DNA from: a bacterium
Lineage (GTDB): Bacteria > Planctomycetota > JACOTG01 > JAUIME01
Assembly (NCBI GenBank): GCA_030433195.1
Contig: JAUIME010000387.1
Coordinates: 1 to 5,533, forward strand
Length of the DNA stretch: 5,533 nucleotides
Direction of reading: 5' to 3'
The notes beneath the pieces were generated by a model that saw only the letters and a program-made list of their open reading frames with translations, ran no database searches and was not told the DNA's origin. Shown piece by piece: positions 1 to 5,533 of this stretch (its first letter is position 1; each line of letters begins with the position of its first letter). Position numbers and translations under genes: made by a program.

Positions 1-1
1 C

Positions 2-745
2 AAGGGGCTGAGCCGCGATCTCGTGCGCCTCGGGAACGACACCGGACGGATCTACGCGTGGAACACGTGGGGTTCGGTGCTCGGTTCGCTCGCGGCAGGC
101 CTCCTGTTGTTGCCCTTGCTCGGCGTCGAGACCATGCTCGCGGCGGCGTCGCTCGGGAACATCGCGCTCGGGATCGGGGCGGTGTGGGCGTTCCGCGATC
201 GTTCGAATCCGGCCGCGTCGCGTGCCCCCGTGGCGGCGATTCCGCTTCTCGTGCTCGTGCTCGTCTACCACGTCGCGACGCGCGGTTGGGACGCGTCGTG
301 GTTCACGCTGCTGCGGCTCACGTCGGGCGCCGAGCGCTCGCGCCTCGAGCTCTCGCTGCCCGAGATCCGGGAGTACGTCGACGGCATCGAAGTGCGCTAT
401 CAGAAGGACGACCCCGCCGCGAACCTCATGGTGACGCGGCGCATCGAGGGGACCGAGCCCGTCTTCACGCTGTTCGTGAACGGCAAGCCCGACGCCTCGT
501 CGAAGGGCGACTTGCCGACGCAGTACCTCTCAGGGCACTTGCCCGCGCTGTTTCACCGCAACCCGCAAGACGGTCTCGTGATCGGGCTCGCCAGCGGCAT
601 CACCGCAGGGTCGATGTTGCTGCACGACATCCGCCGGCTCGACGTCATCGAGTTGTTGCGCGCGATGCCCGAGGCGACGAAGTTCTTCGATCCGTGGAAC
701 GAGCGGCCGCTCGAGGATCCGCGTTGCCGTCGAACCCGTGGATGA
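2..745 (+). CDS. N-terminal fragment: membrane helices plus first half of the spermidine synthase-like fold (5' partial)
   Basis: The frame is open from the window edge, so no start is assigned. The GTG at 23 lies inside a conserved-looking stretch (V-R-L-G-N-D-T-G-R-I-Y-A-W-N-T) that precedes the last helices in fused membrane/spermidine synthase proteins, and is probably not the true start. Three hydrophobic segments follow, at about nt 50-127, 131-193 and 233-277. A linker leads into the soluble domain: a beta-rich region with Q-K-D-D-P and L-F-V-N-G-K-P-D-A-S (about 400-500), then Q-Y-L-S-G-H-L-P (about 521-544). The glycine-rich nucleotide-binding motif V-I-G-L-A-S-G-I-T-A-G begins at 578. 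D-V-I-E-L follows at 641-655, its acidic residue placed like the one that binds ribose in this fold. After R at 722-724 the frame gives C-R-R-T-R-G and a TGA at 743-745, which is not family-like. If translated, the product would be a truncated protein without a complete active site. Confidence 0.72.
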   Translation, partial: KGLSRDLVRLGNDTGRIYAWNTWGSVLGSLAAGLLLLPLLGVETMLAAASLGNIALGIGAVWAFRDRSNPAASRAPVAAIPLLVLVLVYHVATRGWDASWFTLLRLTSGAERSRLELSLPEIREYVDGIEVRYQKDDPAANLMVTRRIEGTEPVFTLFVNGKPDASSKGDLPTQYLSGHLPALFHRNPQDGLVIGLASGITAGSMLLHDIRRLDVIELLRAMPEATKFFDPWNERPLEDPRCRRTRG

Positions 746-1887
746 TCGGGACGGGGGCGCTCTTCTCGCGCGACTTCTACGAACGCGCGCGACACGCGCT
801 GCGCGAGGACGGCCTCTACCTGCAGTGGATCTCGGCGTACGAGCTTTCCGACGAAAGCATGCAGGCGGTGCTGCGAAGCTTCCACTCGGTGTTCCCCTAC
901 ATCTACGCGTTCCAGGGGATGAACGTCGACGTGCTGCTGCTCGGGAGTCGCAAGCCGCTCGATCCGGATTGGGATCGCATCGAGAACGTAATCGCGTCGA
1001 ACGAGGGCGTGAAACGACAGCTCGACGAGATCGGCGTGACCGACCTCGGTTCGCTGTTGTGGCTGCAGCGCTATGGCCCGTCGACCGTCGAATACCTCGC
1101 GAGCCAGACGTCGCTCGTCAACACGGACGACAACCACTTCCTCGAATACCGCGCCCCGCGTGACTTCTTCCAAGGGCTCGCGCCGGTGGAAACCCTCGCC
1201 TACGACGAGCGGCCGACGGCGTCCGCGAGTCTGTTGTGGTCGAAGTGGTATCGCGAGCATGCCGACGTTTTCGATCGCTACGCGGCGGCGCGCGCGCTGA
1301 CCGAGCCTGGCGTCGAGATTCCGCAGATCGCGGCCGCGTACTTGCTCGCGTCGATGCGCATGGAAGACACGTCCTTCGAGCAGGCGCGCGCCGATCACCC
1401 CGAGCTCTACGAGCGATTGTTCGAAGGCGACACCGCGCCGCCGACCAACGACGAGTTCTTCGCTGCGTTCGGCGAGGTCGTCGAGGCGCAAGACGACGCG
1501 GCGGCGATCGACCTCGTGAACCGCTTCGGATTCCCGGCCGTGATCGAAATTTCGATGTCGGAGGAAGCCGAGGCCGAGTGGCGGCGGCAACTCGATCGGT
1601 GGGCGTCGCTCGCGCGTACGCCCGACATGCGCAACCTCGTTCGCAAGCTGCGCATCGACGTGATGATCGCGGCGCGACGTACCGACGAGGCGTTCGAGGC
1701 GCTCCGAGCTGCGAACACGGGGAACGATGCCGTACGCGCCGAGTGGATCCTCACGCGAGCCGCGCGGCTCGGTGACTCCGCGAAGTTCCGAGAGATCGTG
1801 CGCGAGGTCCACGCAACGCGCCCGAACGACTCGACGAAGCGTCTGCTCGTGTCGTGGGCGGCGGACGACGCGACGGCGTCGCAGTAG
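724..1887 (+). CDS. C-terminal fragment: second half of the spermidine synthase-like fold plus a long helical tail
   Basis: Family-like sequence begins at P-S-N-P-W-M-I-G-T-G (727 onward), followed by L-F-S-R-D-F-Y and G-L-Y-L-Q-W-I (about 763-834), and closes the catalytic fold with N-T-D-D-N-H-F-L-E-Y-R-A-P at 1120-1158. This is the standard C-terminal signature of spermidine synthase-like fusions. About 240 further residues (about 1160-1884) are charged and helical. Alanine-rich helix pairs near the end (for example D-E-A-F-E-A-L-R and A-K-F-R-E-I-V-R-E-V) look TPR-like but are degenerate. Frame 1 stays open back to an ATG at 58, but the translation upstream of 724 is arginine-rich shadow sequence. 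No ribosome binding site with a good start was seen at the break, so independent translation is doubtful. The TTG at 724 and ATG at 742 are the nearest possible starts. The 724 start given here marks where homology begins and is not a confirmed initiation codon. Confidence 0.68.
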   Translation: MPSNPWMIGTGALFSRDFYERARHALREDGLYLQWISAYELSDESMQAVLRSFHSVFPYIYAFQGMNVDVLLLGSRKPLDPDWDRIENVIASNEGVKRQLDEIGVTDLGSLLWLQRYGPSTVEYLASQTSLVNTDDNHFLEYRAPRDFFQGLAPVETLAYDERPTASASLLWSKWYREHADVFDRYAAARALTEPGVEIPQIAAAYLLASMRMEDTSFEQARADHPELYERLFEGDTAPPTNDEFFAAFGEVVEAQDDAAAIDLVNRFGFPAVIEISMSEEAEAEWRRQLDRWASLARTPDMRNLVRKLRIDVMIAARRTDEAFEALRAANTGNDAVRAEWILTRAARLGDSAKFREIVREVHATRPNDSTKRLLVSWAADDATASQ

Positions 1888-1893
1888 CCGTCG
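1871..1893 (+). terminator. Possible weak hairpin at the convergent gene ends
   Basis: CGACGGC (1871-1877) and GCCGTCG (1887-1893) form a perfect 7-bp GC-rich stem around a 9-nt loop that overlaps the TAG stop. No T tract follows on either strand. It lies where the spermidine synthase-like gene and the radical SAM gene converge (31-bp gap), so a role in slowing transcription is possible. GC-rich DNA makes such stems by chance. Confidence 0.2.
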
Positions 1894-1918
1894 CAGTCGT
1901 CCAACACCGCCCCTGCCG

Positions 1919-3229
1919 TCACGATGCCGCGGCGCGCCACTCGCGTCGGAAGCCCTCGCGTCGGTAGCGCGTGAACTCCTCGCTGTAGAGTCGACGCATG
2001 AGGTCGTGGAAGCCCGCGCGCAGCCGTTCGGCCGTCATCCGCGCCGGTTCGAAGCACAGGTCGAACAGCGTCAACCGCTCCCACGCGCCGTCGTGCGTGA
2101 GCCGTCCGGCGCGCTTCCACGAATCGTAGAGCGGAGTGCCGGGGAACGGCGTCGGCAGCGTGATCTGCACGTCGAACGGCGCGGCGTCTTCGACGAAGTC
2201 GTAGATGGCGTCGAACACGGTTTCGTCGTGTCCGTCGAGCCCGACGACGAAGCACGCGTTCACACGAATCCCGTGCGACTGGATCGTGCGAATCGCTCGT
2301 TTGGCGCGCGCGACCTGGTCGAGCTTCCAGTTGCGGCGCATCTCGATGCCGTCGAGGCCCGCGCGCGTCGGACTCTCGAAGCCGATGAGCACCGACTTGC
2401 ATCCTGCCTCGCGGAGCGAATCGAGCAGCTCCTCGTCGTCGGCGATCGAGACGTCGGTCTCCGCGAACCACGGGATGCCGCGCTCGGCCAGATGCGGCAA
2501 CAGCTGCCGCCAGTACTCGCGATCGACGAAGGCGTTGTCGTCGGCGAACTCGAGGAACGGACGATCCCACAGCTCGCGGATGCGGTCGATCTCGGCGAGC
2601 ACGAGCTCGACGGGCTTGCGCTTGTACTTGCGCGTGAGCAGGATCGAGCTCGCGCAGAAGTTGCAGCGCCAGGGGCAACCGCGGCTGGTCTGCACGGTGA
2701 GTCGGTTGTAGCGCGAGACGTCGAGAAGCTCGAATGCCGGCATCGGCGCATCGGCGAGATCGAACTCGCGATCGCGCACGTCGTAGACAGGCTTCAGCGC
2801 GCCGCGTTCCGCGTCGCGCAGAATGTCCGGCCACGCGAGCTCGCCCTCGCCGCGGACGACGCTCGCGCCATGGGCGATCGCTTCGTCCGGGCACTGCGTC
2901 GCGTGCAGTCCGCCGATAACGACCGGCACGCCCGCATCGCGGTACCGCGCGGCGAGCTCGTAGCCTTCGTTCATTTGTGCCGAGAACGACGAGATCGCCA
3001 CGAGATCGAACGGTCCCGGCAGCGTGTCGACGTTGCGCACGTCTTCGACTTCGATGTAGCTCACGCGATGTTCGTCGGGCGTCATGCCCGCGAGTGTGAG
3101 CAACCCGAGGCTCGGCAACGAAGCGATCGTCTCGCTGCGTTCGACGAAACCGGGGAGAGACAGTCCGAGCTCGAGCAGCTCGGGGTCGACGGCACGGATG
3201 CCGCTCATCGCGATCATACCGATATCCAC
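1919..3229 (-). CDS. B12-binding-domain radical SAM protein (436 aa)
   Basis: This is a radical SAM enzyme with an N-terminal cobalamin-binding-like Rossmann domain. It probably performs a radical methylation or rearrangement, but the substrate is unknown. Residues 1-150 form the Rossmann-like part, with V-V-I-G-G-L-H at 103-109 and G-E-G-E at 127-130. T-V-Q-T-S-R-G at 178-184 leads into the cluster motif C-P-W-R-C-N-F-C, giving C185, C189 and C192 (CxxxCxxC) as 4Fe-4S ligands. The barrel continues through E-F-A-D-D-N (227-232), E-T-D-V-S (257-261), G-F-E-S-P (283-287) and P-F-P-G-T-P-L-Y (361-368). The classic D-x-H-x-x-G cobalamin-ligand motif is not evident, so B12 may bind base-off without a protein histidine, or not at all. 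The GTG at 3229 is chosen because AGGAGG lies 7 nt upstream and the protein then begins M-D-I-G-M-I-A-M-S-G, a natural first beta strand. An ATG at 3217 would give ATGA overlap with the upstream gene but has poor spacing. It forms a tight unit with the membrane protein upstream. Confidence 0.93.
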   Translation of the reverse strand: MDIGMIAMSGIRAVDPELLELGLSLPGFVERSETIASLPSLGLLTLAGMTPDEHRVSYIEVEDVRNVDTLPGPFDLVAISSFSAQMNEGYELAARYRDAGVPVVIGGLHATQCPDEAIAHGASVVRGEGELAWPDILRDAERGALKPVYDVRDREFDLADAPMPAFELLDVSRYNRLTVQTSRGCPWRCNFCASSILLTRKYKRKPVELVLAEIDRIRELWDRPFLEFADDNAFVDREYWRQLLPHLAERGIPWFAETDVSIADDEELLDSLREAGCKSVLIGFESPTRAGLDGIEMRRNWKLDQVARAKRAIRTIQSHGIRVNACFVVGLDGHDETVFDAIYDFVEDAAPFDVQITLPTPFPGTPLYDSWKRAGRLTHDGAWERLTLFDLCFEPARMTAERLRAGFHDLMRRLYSEEFTRYRREGFRREWRAAAS

Positions 3230-3630
3230 GAGGCCACCTCCTGGGCGAGGAACACGACGGCACCGGTCAGGGCCGCCAAAACCGGAACGAAGAACGCGTG
3301 ACGGAAGACGGGCCGCCATGCCGAGAGGAAACACACGGTCGGCATCGTGACGAGACTCACGATCCAGCCGACCGAAGCGACGTCGATCCAGAGACAACGA
3401 CTCGCCGCGGGCGGTCCGTCGACGAGAACGTCGAGCGAAAGCGCGAACGCGATGTTCAGCAGTCCGAGCCCGAAGAAGCTGATGTGACCGAGGCGCGCGA
3501 GCCGGCGCCGCCACGAGTCGTAGCCGCCGCCGTAATCCGCCCGGTGAAAGCCGAGCCCGATCGCGGCCCCGGTCATCATGCCGAGCACCACCGCGAGCCA
3601 ACCCGCGATGAAGTTCCAGGGTGTGAGCAT
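3214..3630 (-). CDS. Small four-helix integral membrane protein of unknown function (138 aa)
   Basis: I do not recognise a named family. The protein has four hydrophobic segments at about residues 5-28, 46-66, 84-104 and 109-132, and no signal peptide beyond the first helix. The loop between helices 1 and 2 is basic and aromatic (H-R-A-D-Y, then S-W-R-R-R-L-A-R-L-G-H), and the loop between 3 and 4 has A-W-R-P-V-F-R-H. By the positive-inside rule both loops face the cytoplasm and both termini face the periplasm. Three histidines (H29, H49, H111) fall at the cytoplasmic ends of helices 1, 2 and 4, which could suit metal or haem binding; this is inference only. The ATG at 3630 is preceded by AAGGAGG with a 9-nt spacer. 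The gene ends TGA at 3216-3214, inside the start region of the radical SAM gene, so the two are almost certainly one transcript and may share a pathway. Confidence 0.82.
   Translation of the reverse strand: MLTPWNFIAGWLAVVLGMMTGAAIGLGFHRADYGGGYDSWRRRLARLGHISFFGLGLLNIAFALSLDVLVDGPPAASRCLWIDVASVGWIVSLVTMPTVCFLSAWRPVFRHAFFVPVLAALTGAVVFLAQEVASWISV
3237..3242 (-). promoter_or_regulatory. Ribosome binding site deciding the GTG start of the radical SAM gene
   Basis: The minus strand reads AGGAGG, then 7 nt (TGGCCTC), then GTG at 3229-3227. It is a perfect Shine-Dalgarno core placed inside the 3' end of the upstream membrane-protein gene, so the two are probably translationally coupled. The alternative ATG at 3217 would be 19 nt away, too far for efficient use. 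Confidence 0.7.
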
Positions 3631-3639
3631 CGTCGTGAC

Positions 3640-3646
3640 CCTCCTT
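3640..3646 (-). promoter_or_regulatory. Ribosome binding site of the membrane protein gene
   Basis: The minus strand reads AAGGAGG followed by a 9-nt spacer and ATG at 3630. It is a strong Shine-Dalgarno match that supports this start. The plus-strand regulator on the other side of the intergenic region lacks an equally good site. Confidence 0.65.
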
Positions 3647-3795
3647 GTTCGATCTTCGACGAGGGTTGTCTACGCAGACTACGGTCCCGCGGGCCGAATT
3701 CGAGGAAGGGTCATGTGGGTAAAGGTTTGTGGCGCTCTGCGACGATGAGGCTGGCTTGCGGGAATCGAGCTCGTGTGCATCCTGTGGTCAGCGTG

Positions 3796-3812
3796 TGTGC
3801 ATGGGATGTACA
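3796..3812 (+). promoter_or_regulatory. Operator-like imperfect palindrome just upstream of the regulator
   Basis: TGTGCAT-GGG-ATGTACA is a 17-bp palindrome with 7-bp arms and one mismatched pair. GTGTGCAT occurs at 3773-3780 and again at 3795-3802, exactly 22 bp apart, about two helical turns. A weak promoter can be drawn over it: TGGTCA (3785-3790), an 18-bp spacer and TACAGT (3809-3814), each matching 4 of 6 consensus bases. Such a promoter would start transcription near the ATG at 3821 and give a leaderless message. An autoregulatory site is possible but unproven. Confidence 0.3.
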
Positions 3813-3820
3813 GTCCTGGT

Positions 3821-5374
3821 ATGGAATTCCTCACCGACTCCGAGCGTGATCTCGCCGAGGCGCTGGCGACGCTGAGCTACGCGAATCCGTTCCTGCCCGA
3901 GCGGATCGAGGGCGAGCGACGCGCGCTCGGATCCGCGTTCGTGGACGACGGCTCGGTGTGGTATCGGCGGCCGGGCGACGAGCTCGCGCGTCCCAACGTC
4001 GAGCGGTTGTCGGCGCTCGCGACCGAGTGGATCGAGCGCGTGCGGGCGCGCCGCGCGGAGGGCGGGGCGGGCGCGTCGAGCCCGACGAAGCGCGAGGTCG
4101 AGCTCTACGAAGACGTCGCGATCTACCACCTGTTCCACCTCGTCGACGCGGCGATGCTGCGGTCGATTCGCGAGCAGCCCGCGCGCCGCGACGCGCAGCG
4201 GTTCCCGATCTACACGACGTTCGCCGACGAGTACGCGCGCCTGTTCGACTTCCCCGAGCATCGGCGACGGGATCTTCCCGACCCCGCGCACCTGTTCGCG
4301 TGCCTGTACCAGGTGCGGCGCGCGTTCCACTGGATCTTCACGGGGTTCATCGGCGCGTCGCAGCCCGCGTTTCGGCTGCGCGCCGCGGTGTGGCAGTCGG
4401 TGTTCACGCACGACATGCGACGGTATCGCCGCGTTTTGTTCGGCCGCATGGGCGACATGACGACGCTCGTCACGGGACCGAGCGGATCGGGGAAGGACCT
4501 CGTTGCGCGCGCGATCGGTTTCGCGCGTTACGTGCCTTTCGATCCCGAGACGCGCCGCTTCAGCGAAGACGTGACGCAGTCGTTCGCGGCGCTCGATCTG
4601 TCGGCGATGAGTCCGACGCTCATCGAGTCCGAGCTGTTCGGCCATGCGCGCGGTGCGTACACGGGCGCCGTGAGCGAGCGCGCGGGTTGGCTCGAGACGT
4701 GCCCCGAGCGCGGCACCGTGTTCCTCGACGAGATCGGCGAGCTCGAAGAGTCGATCCAGGTGAAGCTTCTGCGCGTGCTCGAGAGTCGCACGTTCAGTCG
4801 ACTCGGTGAGACGGCGACGCGTCGCTTCGACGGCAAGATCGTCGCGGCCACGAATCGCGATCTCACGGCGGCGATGTCGGAGGGTCGCTTTCGCATGGAC
4901 CTGTACTTCCGCCTGTGCTCCGACATGATCGTCACGCCGAGCTTGGCGGAACGCGCGGCCGATCGTCCCGAGGAGCTGCACGATCTCGTTCGATTTCTCA
5001 TCGCGCGCATGGTGGGCGAAGACGAAGCACCGGCTCTCGCGAAAGAAGTGCTCGATTGGATCGATCGCAACCTCGGTGCCGACTACGCGTGGCCCGGGAA
5101 CGTTCGCGAGCTCGACCAGTGCGCGCGCAACATCCTCGTGCGTGGCGAGTACCTCCCGCCGTCGACGCGCACGGTATCGGCCCGCGACCGACTCGCCGAC
5201 GAGATGCTCGCCGGCGACCTCGACGCGGAGGAGCTGTTGCGGCGCTACTGCACGCTCGTCTATGCGCAGGCCGGTAGCTACGAGGAAGCGGGGCGTCGTC
5301 TCGGGCTCGACCGCCGGACCGTGAAGGCCAAGATCGATCGCGAGCAGTTGGACGAGCTTCGAGCGCGGCGGTGA
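3821..5374 (+). CDS. Sigma-54-interacting AAA+ transcriptional activator, Fis-type HTH, with uncharacterised N-terminal domain (517 aa)
   Basis: This is a bacterial enhancer-binding protein that uses ATP hydrolysis to remodel RNA polymerase holding sigma-54. Residues 1-205 form a mostly helical, charged region that does not look like a receiver, GAF, PAS or FHA domain, so its input signal is unknown. The AAA+ domain covers about 210-440: Walker A G-P-S-G-S-G-K (219-225), the sigma-54 contact loop as G-A-Y-T-G-A (278-283; usual form GAFTGA), Walker B V-F-L-D-E (300-304), sensor I A-A-T-N-R-D (342-347), likely arginine fingers R358 and R364 in F-R-M-D-L-Y-F-R-L, and sensor II W-P-G-N-V-R-E-L (424-431). 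The C-terminal helix-turn-helix is about 484-506 (E-E-A-G-R-R-L-G-L-D-R-R-T-V-K). The ATG at 3821 is chosen because M-E-F-L-T-D-S-E-R-D begins the helical domain. In-frame starts at 3773 and 3806 would add only a non-helical, cysteine-containing leader. No strong ribosome binding site precedes 3821. All catalytic residues look intact. Confidence 0.94.
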   Translation: MEFLTDSERDLAEALATLSYANPFLPERIEGERRALGSAFVDDGSVWYRRPGDELARPNVERLSALATEWIERVRARRAEGGAGASSPTKREVELYEDVAIYHLFHLVDAAMLRSIREQPARRDAQRFPIYTTFADEYARLFDFPEHRRRDLPDPAHLFACLYQVRRAFHWIFTGFIGASQPAFRLRAAVWQSVFTHDMRRYRRVLFGRMGDMTTLVTGPSGSGKDLVARAIGFARYVPFDPETRRFSEDVTQSFAALDLSAMSPTLIESELFGHARGAYTGAVSERAGWLETCPERGTVFLDEIGELEESIQVKLLRVLESRTFSRLGETATRRFDGKIVAATNRDLTAAMSEGRFRMDLYFRLCSDMIVTPSLAERAADRPEELHDLVRFLIARMVGEDEAPALAKEVLDWIDRNLGADYAWPGNVRELDQCARNILVRGEYLPPSTRTVSARDRLADEMLAGDLDAEELLRRYCTLVYAQAGSYEEAGRRLGLDRRTVKAKIDREQLDELRARR

Positions 5375-5416
5375 GTGCCGCGTCGGAGCGGGGGCGCGAG
5401 CGGGCGCGTTACGCGA

Positions 5417-5533
5417 TCAGCGCCGGCCGGCCTCGAATCGTGCGTCGTAGGGGTGGAAGCGCCGCGCCTCTTCGAACACACGCGCGACTTCGTCGGCGCG
5501 ACCCGACTCGAGAAGCAGCGCGGCGAGTCCGAG
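5417..5533 (-). CDS. C-terminal end of a TPR-repeat protein (5' end outside the window)
   Basis: On the minus strand an open frame enters from the right edge and ends with TGA at 5419-5417, giving 38 residues: L-G-L-A-A-L-L-L-E-S-G-R-A-D-E-V-A-R, then V-F-E-E-A-R-R-F-H-P-Y-D, then a short tail A-R-F-E-A-G-R-R. The spacing of small and large residues (A, G, V, F, A, P at consensus positions 8, 15, 20, 24, 27 and 32) matches a tetratricopeptide repeat, a helix-turn-helix scaffold for protein contacts. Codon style agrees with the neighbouring genes. It converges on the regulator with a 42-bp gap (5375-5416), which holds only a minor CGCG-TTA-CGCG hairpin and no T tract. What the rest of the protein is cannot be seen here. 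Confidence 0.62.
   Translation of the reverse strand, partial: LGLAALLLESGRADEVARVFEEARRFHPYDARFEAGRR

Larger units (their letters stand above)
2..1887 (+). pseudogene. Fused membrane/spermidine synthase-like protein, 5'-truncated by the window and frame-broken near 721-729
   Basis: The plus strand carries one family-like protein split over two frames. Frame 2 is read from position 2 to about 724, and frame 1 from about 727 to the TAG at 1885-1887. The first part ends in E-D-P-R, which in spermidine synthase-like proteins sits just before the second nucleotide-binding strand. The second part begins P-S-N-P-W-M, which normally follows the catalytic D-V-I-(I/V)-S-E segment. From memory of the family, about 25 residues should lie between them, so the likely event is a deletion of roughly 70-80 bp that is not a multiple of three. 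A single-base indel would not account for the lost residues. Members combine MFS-like membrane helices with a cytosolic aminopropyltransferase/methyltransferase-like fold, and most have no proven substrate. The lesion should abolish activity. It may be a true mutation or an assembly error. The gene start lies left of the window. Confidence 0.78.
3631..3820. promoter_or_regulatory. Divergent intergenic region (190 bp) between the membrane-protein unit and the regulator
   Basis: This gap must carry the promoters of both divergent units. It holds two adjacent perfect 8-bp palindromes, CCCGCGGG (3686-3693) and CGAATTCG (3695-3702), and a short inverted repeat GTCT-ACGC-AGAC (3668-3679). An operator-like palindrome lies close to the regulator start. 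No convincing -35/-10 pair was found for the minus-strand unit, and no clear sigma-54 (-24/-12) promoter on either strand. Confidence 0.45.

Noticed and set aside
553..1812. Long minus-strand open frame (419 codons) antisense to the spermidine synthase-like gene
   Set aside because: It is rich in arginine, glutamate and valine with no recognisable motif, and lies opposite well-supported family-like sequence. It is a shadow produced by the GC-rich codon pattern.
2..1887. Calling this gene speE (true spermidine synthase)
   Set aside because: The membrane-fused relatives usually lack proof of polyamine activity, and this copy has lost part of its core, so a symbol would overstate the evidence.
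1407..3263. Minus-strand open frame (618 codons) in another frame of the radical SAM gene
   Set aside because: It is extremely arginine-rich, lacks hydrophobic core patterns and crosses two real genes.
1727..3301. Plus-strand open frame (524 codons) spanning the convergent junction and the radical SAM gene
   Set aside because: It has no domain-like pattern and is antisense to a gene with an intact CxxxCxxC cluster motif. It has shadow composition throughout.
3716..3731. Possible sigma-54 promoter (TGGGTA, 5 nt, TTGTG)
   Set aside because: Only TGG and TTG match; the key C of the -12 GC pair and the -24 CAC are missing. It is too weak to call.
3788..4981. Minus-strand open frame (397 codons) antisense to the AAA+ regulator
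   Set aside because: It is composed mainly of R, E, H and V with no motif. The plus strand here carries a complete set of AAA+ motifs.
5375..5416. Possible bidirectional terminator in the convergent gap
   Set aside because: Only a 4-bp CGCG-TTA-CGCG stem is present, with no T tract.
5278..5481. Minus-strand open frame of 67 codons at the right edge
   Set aside because: It is serine- and arginine-rich and overlaps the end of the regulator. The TPR-like frame ending at 5417 explains this strand better.

Overview
The window is GC-rich DNA dominated by codons ending in G or C (TCG, GCG, CTC, GAC), which leaves long arginine-rich shadow ORFs in nearly every other frame. No ribosomal or tRNA marker is present. 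The gene content (a fused membrane/spermidine synthase-like protein, a B12-type radical SAM enzyme, and a sigma-54-type activator with a non-standard N-terminal domain) and the codon style suggest a large-genome soil or marine bacterium, most likely of the Myxococcota/Deltaproteobacteria type. That placement is an inference of low to moderate certainty.

Layout from left to right: (1) positions 2-1887, plus strand: the 3' portion of a gene for a fused membrane/spermidine synthase-like protein. It is broken near 721-729, where homology jumps from frame 2 to frame 1 and a stretch of the methyltransferase-like fold is missing. (2) Positions 1919-3630, minus strand: a two-gene, translationally coupled unit in which a small four-helix membrane protein (3214-3630) is followed by a 436-aa B12-binding radical SAM protein (1919-3229). 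The two genes overlap by 16 bp if the GTG start favoured by an AGGAGG site is used. (3) Positions 3631-3820: a 190-bp divergent intergenic region holding an operator-like imperfect palindrome and a direct repeat just upstream of the next gene. (4) Positions 3821-5374, plus strand: a 517-aa AAA+ sigma-54-interacting regulator with a Fis-type helix-turn-helix and an uncharacterised ~205-residue N-terminal region. (5) Positions 5417-5533, minus strand: the last 38 codons of a TPR protein, convergent with the regulator.

How the genes might work together: the regulator faces away from the membrane protein/radical SAM pair across a shared intergenic region, a typical arrangement for local control, but no convincing sigma-54 promoter was found there, so the link is positional only. 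The spermidine synthase-like gene and the TPR gene point towards the central block from each side and are probably separate units. No mobile element, CRISPR array, RNA gene or clear rho-independent terminator with a T tract was seen.
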